This document shows, one piece after another, positions 1 to 9,989 of a stretch of DNA of 64,000 nucleotides. The notes beneath the pieces are model-generated. The model was not told the DNA's origin. It saw only the letters and a list, made by a program, of their open reading frames with translations, and did no database searches. The position numbers and the translations under genes were made by a program. How positions within the stretch are numbered: the stretch's first letter is position 1; every line of letters begins with the position of its first letter. Source of the DNA: Takakia lepidozioides (lineage: Eukaryota; Streptophyta; Takakiopsida; Takakiales; Takakiaceae). The DNA lies in NCBI GenBank assembly GCA_030704615.1, contig CM060732.1:17298001-17362000 (forward strand). Direction: 5' to 3'.

Positions 1-459
1 ACAAAGTCGTCGTCGGAGTCACTCCCTTGGGTCCCCTCGTGCGCCTCCTCCGGTGCCCCGATAGTTTTCTGTTTTTTGGGGGTTACTGTACTCCCCTGTT
101 TCCGTGTCCTTTTCTTTTGGCCTTTATTCTTCTCATTCAATTTCTCCTGAATTCCTGCCCGAGCAAGCTCTGCCGCTTTCCTGGAGTTCGCAAGCGCTTT
201 TGCCTCCTTTGGACCCAGCGGAGGCAGCGGAGCCCGGTTTCCTCGGGCCTCAGCATCCAGCTTCAATTGAAACTCGGATGGGTCGAGCGAGCCGGGCGGA
301 AGGTCCACATACCAAGGGCAATCACGCAAATGTTCCAGATGCCACTCCTTCACAATAACGTCAGTGTACATGGAGTCAGCCCCAGGGTTCCTCCATGCCA
401 GGAAGAATGGTGGCTCGAAGGATAGATGACCTTTCTCCAAAAGGGAGAACTTGCAGTAC
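1..459 (-). CDS. ParB-methyltransferase element gene, internal exon (partial, copy E)
   Basis: The minus strand is open from a splice acceptor (GAATGCAG before position 459) to the window edge, about 152 codons without a stop. It aligns with the exon after the ParB-like exons in copies A (about 26.57 kb) and B (about 44.9 kb). Shared blocks are EPPFF near the start, CPWYVDL (CPWYLDM in copy A), the helix SRKAAELA (SRKAAEMA in A and B) and the basic KKRTRKQG followed by TVTPKK. It then becomes acidic (SDSDDD). It is the charged linker between the ParB-like and methyltransferase domains. A and B carry frameshifts here, so this is the best preserved version seen. It lies back to back with the transposase starting near 483, with only about 25 bp between them, so the locus is rearranged. 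The methyltransferase exons would lie beyond position 1. Confidence 0.6.
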
Positions 460-482
460 CTGCATTCATGAAAAACACAGAG

Positions 483-3335
483 GATGTTAACAGACATGGA
501 TCGAAAGCATGACGGACACCCCTGGTGTGTGACGAAGACCAGTAGCACGAAAATTGCTGATGGTGTTCGTGTACGATATGTCCTCTGTGCGGGGAAGCTG
601 AGGTGCCTCAATCCCACCTGCTTCCACTTTCTCTCCAAAGGAGGGCGGAGAAACGAGACGGATTGGACTGGCACAACGCATCATCCATTCATTGTCTCCA
701 GCCAAGCTCCTGCGGGTTCTTTCAAGTGTGCACATTGCAAAGAACCACCGACGTGCATGTCCATGTGCAGAGCCAAGCAATATTACGTTATCCATTTGCT
801 CCCGGACTTGACTAGAGCTTGCATACACGTTGGGGTCCACTGCCACCCCTTGGCGAGAGGCAACATGCGTGAGGCTGTGCAGGAAGCACACGACATCATA
901 AAAGAGGAGGTGAAATTGAGCCCCGGAGCCAGACCAAAGCAGATTCAGCTGAAGGCAGCCCACAAGATTGCTCTTGGCAAAATCATGTCTGAAGATGGTT
1001 CCGACCGAGAGCCTTGACCGAAGACGAGATGTGACCTCTTGGAGTCCGTCTCGCACGTTTGTAGTCCAAATGTGCGGATCACATCGTATCTTGCAAGCAA
1101 GAGTTCGGCAGGGGTCGGACATGTACTCAATCCTGGAGGTGAAACGAATGACTGGATATGACTACATCCAAGGTAGCAGGTTTCCAGGGCAAGGCAGCGA
1201 ATCCGATCGTTGTTACATTTTCAAAATGTCGATGTGTGGGCCTGGGGAGGAGTCGACTTGGTCACTCGCATGACAACTGGAAACTTGTCGAATGCTTGGG
1301 TGATGTTTGATCACATCAAGCGAATTACAAACCATCAGTGGGTGACTATGGGTGCGCTGTTTATGACTATCACTCCAAGAGGCTCATGACGATTGCAATC
1401 TGCGAGATGAAAGGGGAGGACACACAGTCCGAGATGCATCTGTGGGGAGGGCATAAACGAGCAGATGGCAAGGGCGGATTGCCAGAGCCCAATTTCAGGG
1501 GATTATGGCAGACAACGCTCAGGCCAACTGGGCAGCGGTGCGGCGTGTGTACGGTGAGGACCCAATGTTCCAATGGAGGGGAAAGAGAGATCATGTGGAT
1601 TCCATTGGATGCAGAGTCTATCCCACTACACTACCAAATTTGTTGCTAGCTCATTCCAGGCTGAACACCGTGTCCTTTGTACGCGTGGAAGGATGCACCC
1701 ACATTGATGACGCGGAGGTTAAGTTTGCTATCATCGAGGCTTGGTGGAACACGTCAGGTGCAGTGGAGACAACCAATCTGGCAGCATTGCACAGCTGGTT
1801 GGTGGTGGCATTTTCGGTATCGACAGTTCGGACAGTACATGCGGAGGTAGGCTGCTGTCAATTTCGTTCATTTGTCTTTCTGTACGGACATTTCGATTGG
1901 TCCCTCACCATTGTTGTGTCTTCTAGGAGCGGTGCTTGGATTCCGACACGGACATGCCGAACACGAATATGGCAGAATCGGTCCACTCCTCCTGGCGAGC
2001 GTCTTCTGCCGCAACATCTGGTGGACGTAGTGACGGCCACAACAGAGGACATCGACAGAGCAATCATGCAGCAAGCCACGTACTACAAGTTCCTGAGCGG
2101 CAAACAATGGGGCTTTGGGCCGGACAGGGAGGAATTGTTGGTACGAACAGCTTCGAGGTCCAAGAATCCAGTGAAATGGGCGACAGCATTGCGAGAGAAG
2201 ATCAAAGGGACGCCTGCACCGCAGAGGTGAACACCTAGAGGGGACGTCCGGACTCGCCCTGTCAGGCGGAGGATTGAAGAGGAACCCGGGCGAAGACCCG
2301 AGGAACATTCGGACAGCACCTCGAAGGTCCCGTCATTGCCGCACAATGTGTCTTCCAGCAGTGGAAGCCAAGAAATTCAGATCGCCGTCGCCTTCAACCG
2401 GGGATTTCGTGCAAAAAATTCCCACCGCTCCCTTGCCCCAGATTCCGCCCGCTGTTATGCAGTATGGCCAAGCCATTGTGGAGACGACTGTGTCTGCCTC
2501 ACAGTGGAGAAATTGCTCGCACAAAGCCGTCGTTTCGAGGAAGGTGTTCCGCAATTTGTGTGGATACACGACAACGTTGTTTAGAGATGATAAGGAGGAA
2601 TCCAGATGGGGCTGTCCCTGCTCCTACTTTTTACAGGAAGATTTGTCTATGCAAAGTTTGCAGAGGCGACAACCACCCAGTTCTGGTTCTGCAGGCACGA
2701 CATTATGACTTGTGTATATGGAAGCCCAAGTACGGCATACAAACAATGCCAGAGCTCCCCCTGGTGTGGCCGGTGGAACCAGGCTGCGATCTGAGTCAGG
2801 TTGAGGCCGACGCCCTTACCGCCGCAGGATTTCGGATGGTGCAGCGCACTGACGTCCCCAGAGAACCATTTCCGCTTCGACAGCCTCCACCACCAACCCT
2901 GTGAGAGCAAGAACAATGGGACACGACAGCTCTAAGCATCCTACACACCGTTGGGGGAAACCGAAGAGGCGGCGACCTCCCTCAAAAGTGAACGAGACAA
3001 GGATGGGGAATGCACTTCGGATGAACTGTACAATCCAGAGCTCGACAGAAGTGCCCCCACCAGGATTTGGGCGTGTGTATCAGATGGCCACGGCGGGCTC
3101 AGCTGTTCGCAATGAGGTGTACACCATCACCATTTCAGAATTACCCACCTGCAATTGCACCGACTTCCAGATCATGGCGAACAAGGGGGCATCATACTGC
3201 CCTTGCAAGCATTTGTACTACGTGTACCTAAAGAGACTCCGTTGTAATTCCACAACTCATCACTTCATACATGCACCAGGGTTGAGCCCCCAGGAGGTTC
3301 ACACTCTTCTGAATATGGATCCAGGGGACCAGTGA
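483..3335 (+). pseudogene. MULE-type transposase with C-terminal SWIM finger, decayed
   Basis: Cut-and-paste transposase related to Mutator-like elements. An N-terminal Cys/His-rich region (about 484-1017) begins MLTDMDRKHDG and has CAHC and CRAKQYYVIH blocks. The catalytic core follows: a likely first acidic residue in MFDHIK near 1308, the second Asp in MADNAQANW near 1511, and the Glu in NMAESVHSSW near 1975. The C terminus (2901-3335) has a SWIM finger, CNCTDF then YCPCKHLYYV. Frame changes near 1250, 1500 and 2230 break the protein, though some may be introns. It matches the minus-strand transposase at 51.8-55.4 kb segment by segment. The family's N-terminal exon (MAENPSAIVY type) is absent. 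No element end was found after 3335. Confidence 0.75.
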
Positions 3336-4539
3336 GCTTGGCTTGCGGTCCCAATACAATGGTACGCCCATCCTTTTCGGATAGTAGAACTGTACTGCTG
3401 CCAGTACCTCTGACTCTGGCCACAGAAAGGTCCGACATATGTCTTGCCTACCAGTAACCTGTTTTGCTCGAACTAAGATATTACTATATCGTTCACTTAC
3501 TTCCACGTGAGCTATGTCACGATCAATTAATCCCAATAAGCATTCAGTAAGTTATCACCAATAAAATAACACAATTAATTATTCAATTCTCCTTCTCCAT
3601 AGTCAATTTCTTCTCCAATAATCTCCATATCACTGCTTCGAATTAATATGAAACATCTCTTCATTTACTTTGTAGAATCATTCAACCAAATCCACATAAT
3701 AAAATTCAATCCAACTCTTATAAAAATAATTGCTTTACTTTTCTGTCCTTCACACATCATTGAATAATATAGAGCCTTGTCCGCCAGGTCTCTAGAATCA
3801 CTTTCATCTCTAGAATTACTAAATCGCTATTGCTAAGAATTGGAAACGACAGACTAGCCTCGTAGTGCTAGGGCCTGGGCACTCTTGCTCAAATGATCCC
3901 TTCTCTCTCACATTCACCCTTTTTATATCACTACTCTGGATTCACCGTATTCTCCCAATTCTAACTACCCAATTCTCCAACAACCCAATTCTAACTACCC
4001 AATTATTCATCCCATTTATCATCCAATTAATCATCCAATTCTAAGTTCTGACTTACAATTTATCATCCAATTTTATTTTGTCCATCCCTAATTTTTCATC
4101 CAATTCTACATCCAATTCTACCAAATTTACATCCAATTGGATGATTTTGTAATTTTACTCAATAAAAGCCCAAATAATTCTATATTCAGATTTCAATGTC
4201 TTCTACTTAGCTTTCTAAACATCGTTCTAACCAAATAGAAAAATAACTATTATTCTACATTGATCATAATAGATTAAATACAGAAGTTAGGGCCAGGGTT
4301 TGAACCTTTGCTCACTCCCTTGTTGCTGGAATTTCATCCATCCGTCCATGCCTGGTTCTGTCTGTCACTTCATGCTTCATTCATCCGGGTGAACTTTGGA
4401 TGTTGTTGGTAGTTCATCCACTTCCCAAAATTTCCTTTTGATGAATGTTTCGTTACCCTAAATTACACTACAATATCTTGCAAGAAACCATCCGTATAGA
4501 CGCGCAAGAACACACTTCAACGGGCTGGTGGAAAGAAGA
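3336..4539. other. AT-rich noncoding stretch with CCAATT-rich low-complexity segment
   Basis: No gene is visible. From about 3950 to 4140 the sequence is built from variants of CCAATTCTAACTAC and CATCCAATT, a degenerate tandem low-complexity tract. The rest is AT-rich with no recognisable element. Confidence 0.5.
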
Positions 4540-4665
4540 ATGGCACCACAACGCGTTACACCGGAGGAGACGTTGCAATTTGCTGAAGAGTACAACCACT
4601 TCATTGCGGAGGGAGGAACATCGAGAGGGGCTGGAGATCCAGCCAAGCAGCTTGGGGTGAAGTGA
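4540..4665 (+). CDS. Short ORF of 41 codons, unknown
   Basis: ATG at 4540 to TGA at 4663-4665. The peptide begins MAPQRVTPEETLQFAEEY and ends KQLGVK. Its composition looks protein-like rather than random, but no family is recognised. It may be the first exon of a decayed transposon gene, since a CACTA remnant lies 400 bp downstream. Low confidence. Confidence 0.2.
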   Translation: MAPQRVTPEETLQFAEEYNHFIAEGGTSRGAGDPAKQLGVK

Positions 4666-4866
4666 CACAACATTCTTTGGGATTTGCCTTACTGGAAGGT
4701 ACAAGAAACTCCCCCCTCCTTGCATTCTGCCATGTTTGGGGGTACTTTGCAATTACCTGTACTGTCTCAAGTCGTATTTGCAAACTGCGTAGTCTGCGAT
4801 ATCACTCCTTACACCTTCCTTGCAGTGCTATAACTGACTCGTCAATAGATGTTGGACTAGTAAAGA

Positions 4867-4936
4867 GAGAGAGAGAGATGACTCCGGCCAGGGCCAGGGC
4901 CGGCGTAACTAAGAGCCACTTCGCCTTACGGCTACG
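4867..4936. repeat. Dispersed repeat, copy 1
   Basis: A GA run followed by GACTCCGGCC, GGCGTAACTAAGAGCC and ACTTCGCCTTACGGCTAC. The same block recurs at about 8811-8875, so it is a dispersed repeat; GCCACTTCGCC...GGCTAC is the shared core. No coding capacity. Confidence 0.6.
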
Positions 4937-5072
4937 TCTAGTAAAGACTAAGACTACCAGTAATAGAAACAACTTGACAGGGTTTTCCATATTTGCCACC
5001 TAGTATTTTGGCTGAGTTGTGGGGGGTTGTCGTGCACAACAGGACCTTCTGCAGTGATATACACTTGATCCC

Positions 5073-5910
5073 ATGCATTGCGAGAATAACTTCTGCGAGA
5101 ACATACTGAAAACCATTTTTGGAGAGAAAGATACCATGAAAGTACGGCAAGACATAGAGATTCAAAGGATAAGACCCCATTTGTGGTTGAAGCCCGATCC
5201 CCGCAAGCCCTCTAAAGTCCTGAAGCCTACAGCCACGTATGTCCTTACTCCAATAGAGCAATATAGGTTTATTCGGACATTGGGAGCCATAAAAGTACCC
5301 ACCGGTTTTGCCGGTGCTTTCCAAAAGCATGAATCCACAAAGAAGTGGGATGGAATGAAGTCCCATGACTTGCATGTTCTGATGCAGCAGATTTTACCTA
5401 TGTGCATTCGCGACAACATGACAGAGGGTCCTCGCACTGCCATCATGCGGGTTTGCCCAACGTTCCGGCGCATTGGTATGAAGGTATGGGATCCAAAGGA
5501 GATAACCTCGTTGTGTGAGGATGTGGCCGTGACACTTTGTTTGATGGAGAAGGAATTTCCTCTGTCATTCTTTGATGTCATGAAACATCTCCTAGTGCAT
5601 CTTGTGGAGGAAGTAGATATGTGTAGCCCCGTCGCTACACGGTGGATATATCCAATGGAAAGGGATATGAAAGACTTGAAGGGCTATGTACGGAATATGG
5701 CAAGGCTGGAGGGCAGTATGGCAAAGGGTAATTCATGACAGAATACATGTCACGAAACGCCGGGTGTGGGACAAGAATGAGGAAGAAGGAGTGGAGGGTG
5801 AGGTTCTAGAAGGTTGTGGCACAAAGAGGGTGATGCCCCTTCTCCTTCGTGATGCGGCACATGTTTATGTGCTAAGCAACACAACAACCATGATACCATG
5901 GAGAGAATAA
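5073..5910 (+). pseudogene. CACTA (En/Spm) transposase C-terminal region with DUF4218
   Basis: The reading frame 5073-5738 matches the conserved second half of plant CACTA transposase-like proteins. CENILKTIFGEKDT is followed by a DUF4218-type domain: GMKSHDLHVLMQQ, then FPLSFFDVMKHLLVHLVEEV, then YPMERDMKDLKGYVRN. The frame breaks after AKGNS, but a further segment (about 5795-5910) reads RDAAHVYVLSNTTTMIPWRE, like the following stretch of such proteins. The N-terminal catalytic half and the element ends are absent, so this is a fragment. Confidence 0.8.
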
Positions 5911-6189
5911 GTGACCGTGTGGGTCCAGCTAGCAGCTGCCAACTGAGTTTTATGGCATTTGGAATTACCTATACTGTCACAAGTCGTTGTGTTTACTAAG
6001 TGGAGTCGTATCATCAACTACATGTCAACTCCAAACGACTAGATGAAGTGTCGTAGTTGTTGACAACACTAAAAAGTGGTTCTTGTCTTACTGTGTTATC
6101 GACTCCAAGGATGTGCTTGTGGTGTGTTGACGGGCTTGCCTTGTTTGGCTGTTCGGACAATTCAAACTGATGATTTGGCTGATTGCTAT

Positions 6190-6590
6190 TATATGAATGC
6201 AGGATTTATCTTTAAGTTTGATGACTTTGAGAAGTACATGAACATTTCCGGTGAATGGTCTATGCTCGTTGAGGAAGCCTTACATTTTAGTGCAGGTTGA
6301 TATGTACAGCAAGATGAAGAAGAGCACATACATAGAACGCCATTGACATTTATATTTGACGACTTTGAGAAGTACATGAAAGTTTTCCAGGGTTGGTCTG
6401 TGGTTGATGATGAAGCCTTATACTGCGCATGTAGGCATATACACCACGATTAACAAGAATCCATACACAGAGCGCCACCATCATTTACATTTCATGACTT
6501 TGAAAAGTACATGAAATTTTTCCGCTGAGTGGTCTGTTGTCCATGAGAAAGCCTTACACTGCGCAGGTGGATACACCAATTTGAAGAAGA
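6190..6590. repeat. Three imperfect tandem copies of a ~137-bp unit
   Basis: GACTTTGAGAAGTACATGAA recurs (imperfectly) at about 6224, 6360 and 6490. Each is followed by a similar block with TGGTCTGT, GAAGCCTTACA and GCGCAGGT. The spacing is about 136-137 bp. The second and third copies have changes that break any common frame, so no protein is assigned. Confidence 0.75.
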
Positions 6591-6940
6591 GTACATACAC
6601 AAAGAGAGACCTTCTCTTGGCTTTTGGAGTTTGGAAAAACTCTATCACGTGCCTGCGGTCCCAATTTTATGACCGCTTTGCAATCATTCATGGTAATATG
6701 TCGTATACCCGTTTGAAAGAGCACTACCTGCTCGTTGGACAATATGCCGTTGTTTTGACCTGTTTCGAGATACGCTACATGACGTAGTACATTTGGAACC
6801 ACAACGTTGTCGTAGCGGTCGGCTGCAAGAGGGGGACCGCTTTGCATTCATTCACTAGTTCAAATTATAACCCTCTAATGTGATATACCCCTGAAATCTG
6901 AGGTTCATCGATTTAGAGATGGCTGCCATGTGAAGCTGCC
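6591..6940. other. No gene recognised
   Basis: Short open frames only; nothing matches a family I recognise, and no repeat structure stands out before the tandem repeat that follows. Confidence 0.4.
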
Positions 6941-6954
6941 TTTGTAGAAAGCAA

Positions 6955-7330
6955 TGACTTAATAAAATTGAGGAGAATCTGAACATTGAGGAGCCTGGAA
7001 TGAAGCATTGGATTACGTATGCGTGGCGATTCTGAACATTGAGGAGCCACGATGAAATTAGGCACGATGAAATTAAGCAAAGAAAGTGCAAGTTCAGGAG
7101 ATTCTGAACATTGAGGAGCGGCTCTGAAAGCAGAGAAAATGGAAGTTGAAACAATTCTGAACACGTTGCAGCCATGAATGAAGCAGAAGAAGTCGAAGTT
7201 GAGGAGATTCTGAACATTGTGGAGCCCTGCTGAAAGCACATGAACTCGAAGATGAGCATGATTTTGAACATTGAGGCGCTGCAGCCCAAGCTTGTAAACT
7301 CGAAGTTGAGGCGAATTTGGAAATTGAATC
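6955..7330. repeat. Degenerate ~57-bp tandem repeat (ATTCTGAACATTGAGGAGC core)
   Basis: The core GAGATTCTGAACATTGAGG recurs near 6965, 7030, 7100, 7155, 7205 and 7258, with irregular spacing of about 50-65 bp. The last unit degrades to TTTGGAAATTGAATCGC. Overlapping minus-strand open frames are translations of the repeat and are not called as genes. Confidence 0.65.
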
Positions 7331-7553
7331 GCGACAATGAGTACCCTGCTCGTTTTGATATTTGATCGTCGAGCTCTCCGCCATCGCGAGACTAGTGGCT
7401 CATAGTGGTGGTTATATGAAACTCACTTCCTCGTCCCCTCTTTAACACGATTAGGGGATAAGAGAGCGTCTTTTACTCTCTATAGTATTTTGACGCGTGT
7501 CATTGTAACTATGAAATACTGCACTATGGGTTGCAAATAATAAAAATGTCCCT

Positions 7554-7587
7554 GGGGGGGGGGGGGGGGGGGGGGGCGGGGGGTCCA
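7554..7587. repeat. Poly-G tract
   Basis: A run of about 22 consecutive G, then C, then six more G. It is able to form G-quadruplexes and is also a likely site of sequencing error. The surrounding 7.4-7.8 kb has no gene. Confidence 0.85.
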
Positions 7588-7845
7588 ACCCGCAGTCGTT
7601 AAAACAACTGCAAATTTTTTGTAATATACGAAATATATTTTCCATATTTCTTCAAAATCGGCCTAAATCGGCATGAAACCCGTAGTGGTTTCCGCGACTT
7701 CTATACTTTATCCGCCATGCTAGCGTGGCAAAAATTTGACTGCGACAACTGGCAAGTCGTCAGGATTACTTCTGAATTGTAGATACAGTCGTTTCGGACA
7801 GCATCGCGACCGCGGTCGGGTTGGAAAAGCGGCGATTCCTACTGG

Positions 7846-8030
7846 TGAGAAGGGGTTGTTGCACATGGGGAGAGTTTGATGGGAGGAATGGGTAAGGGTG
7901 GGAGGGTTGCAAAGATGAAAGCAGGGCCGATTGTGAATATAACTGATTCTGCAGTTGCTGGAGAAGGGGTGGTTGCACATGGGGAGAGTGTGTTGGGAGG
8001 AAAGGGTAAGGGTGGCAGGGAGGGGGGGGG
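7846..8030. repeat. Direct duplication of ~70 bp, spaced ~113 bp
   Basis: A GGGTTGTTGCACATGGGGAGAG-like block with GGGAGGAA..GGGTAAGGGTGG occurs at about 7850 and again at about 7965, with a degenerate spacer. The + frame 7876-8229 (117 aa, Gly-rich) lies over this repeat and resembles no family I know. It is not called as a gene. Confidence 0.6.
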
Positions 8031-8230
8031 TGCAAAGAGGAACGCAAGTGGGCATATCCAGCAGCTGTCGTCTAATGATGGTGATGAAGATGTGGCCACT
8101 CCAGAGGACAACCAGAATATGGAAAGCAAACACTCGTCACCTGGGAAATCAGCACATTCGGATCAAGAGGTAATATCACATGTTATCCATCAATTGATTG
8201 TCTCCATGCATTCCTCAAGGATTGTCTGAC

Positions 8231-9282
8231 TCATGTGTCTCTTGGGCAGAGGTTCGACACAAAATCTAAAGAACTCTATGGGGCATAGCCAACAGCCAAT
8301 CACCCTTCAACCCGCGGACATTCCGCTGCTATTACTGGGTAGATGCAGGGTAAGGTGGACCAAAATTAGCGTCACCGGCACAGTTTTCAATGACTGTCGT
8401 GCATGATATCATGTATTGCTTTGAATACAATCAATAATGCTGAGAGACATTTTCCATGCTGGATTCCTAACTTCAGTATCTACCTATATCAACCGTCAAA
8501 TTGTCAATCAAACAAAATGTCCAAGAAGTATGGACTTTTGAACACGACAACTATGGACTGTCACCGCTGCAAATGGAAATACATGGACTCGAAATAAGCC
8601 ATTTGGCCTTTGGTGTATTGCTTTGAACTTTTGAGGTAAGGGGGTCAATTTAGAGAACACTATAGATTTCAATTTAAATTTACAATATCAGCTGTCATTT
8701 ACTGCCTATGGACTAATATGAGTGTTATATATAGGTGGATTTGTTCTAGTTTAGTACATCTTGTGTTTTGGGCTTTTGAGGTGTCTTATTTTACTGCAAA
8801 TGATACAGAGAGAGAAGACTCCGGCCGAGGCCGACGTAACTAAGAGCCACTTCGCCTTGCGGCTACTGCCCCCTTTCGAGGATGGGCCCTATATGCAAAT
8901 GATACAATGGCTTGGTTATGTATAGACAAATCGATGCAAATTATAATTTTTGATATAACAAATTTTAGTCAAATTAAAGATTAAAAATTATAGTAAAAAT
9001 TATCTAAGACCCTTTACTAAAAATGTTTATATACCATTGTCTATCATCATTTGAAATTATTTGGGGAAATATCGTCAATTTAAATTTGGTCATGGACTTC
9101 CATGGAAGGCAACATCTGCCGTTTTTGGCCCACCTGTAGGAGTTATAAGGGACTCTCTCAAACTGCTTTGGAGAATGAGGAATGAGGAATGTAAACTATC
9201 ATTCAAAAATATTAAGTTAAAAAAAATTATGTACTATTTTGAGCCTAAAAAATAGCTATTTTCGTAAAGTCCTTTATGACTT
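8231..9282. other. AT-rich stretch, one dispersed repeat, no gene
   Basis: No coding region is recognised. Positions 8811-8875 hold the second copy of the GACTCCGGCC..GCCACTTCGCC dispersed repeat also seen at 4867-4936. Confidence 0.5.
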
Positions 9283-9283
9283 C

Positions 9284-9314
<31 letters not shown>

Positions 9315-9512
9315 GGAGCGACTGCTCACAATTCAGGCCCTTGAGGAGGGGGGAAAATTAACCCCTTTTCAGATAAGCCATTAGGCACACAGATGGGAAA
9401 CGTCACCACCAGACCAACCGGTCACACACACCAGGCAGGGCAACGGGTTTGAACCCCGAACCACCAGGGCGACACACTGTGCACTTACCAGCTGAGCTAC
9501 CAGCTGATGTGC
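9283..9512 (-). mobile_element. tRNA-derived SINE with poly(T) tail
   Basis: On the minus strand, starting near 9512, the sequence has an A-box-like TAGCTCAGCTGGTAAGTG. About 30 bases on is a B-box-like GGGTTCAAACCCG, the internal RNA polymerase III promoter layout of a tRNA. It is followed by about 150 bp of unrelated body. It ends in a run of about 27 T on its own strand (poly-A on +, about 9283-9310). The lack of a proper 3' acceptor stem argues against a working tRNA. Some plant SINEs, such as the Au family, end in T runs. No clear target-site duplication was found. Confidence 0.65.
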
Positions 9513-9989
9513 GACTAAATTCTTTTGAAATATATACTAGGGCTTCGCGTTGCTCCGTACTTAGCGACGAATTCTAAGAACTATGTTCAATTTTTCACAA
9601 AAAAAGGGCTGGGTCATCCCCTCGGTGGTACATGCCTGAACAAACTTGTGCACAGGGCTGCCCCTCTCATCAAGCTCATTAAAATTCGTATTCACTTCCA
9701 TCTTGAAGCTTTGGAGAAGCTCCACCACCCAAACCCAGAATTAGGAAAGCACTCTGATTTCCATCCACTATCACCAGAATCAGTCAAAAATCACCCCTTC
9801 AGTCAAGTGCAATTATGGGTTGACTTCCCACCTGTGCCGGGTAGACCCCACTATCATTTCCTGTGGATTTATGGCACAGGAAATGCACTCAACAGTACAT
9901 CATGGAGGAAATGGTGGATGGTGTGAGTAGCTAAGTCACAGATCAATGAATGAAGCAAGACACTCGCATGTTGGCAAGAAGACATCCTT
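9513..9989. other. Region between SINE and PPR 3' end, no gene
   Basis: A + strand open frame (9525-9926, 133 codons) shows no recognisable domain. It is probably noncoding sequence downstream of the minus-strand PPR gene. Confidence 0.35.

Noticed and set aside
27-425. 132-codon plus-strand ORF at the left edge
   Set aside because: The minus strand here encodes the conserved linker exon of the ParB-methyltransferase gene; the plus frame is a shadow.
487-1122. 211-codon minus-strand ORF opposite the transposase
   Set aside because: Shadow of the transposase Cys/His region; the plus-strand frame is the one conserved in copy D.
7451-7645. Pro-rich minus ORF over the poly-G tract
   Set aside because: Created by the G run, which codes for proline on the other strand; no family.
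9400-9512. A genuine tRNA gene
   Set aside because: Box A and B are present but there is no matching acceptor stem, and the unit continues into a SINE body with a T tail.
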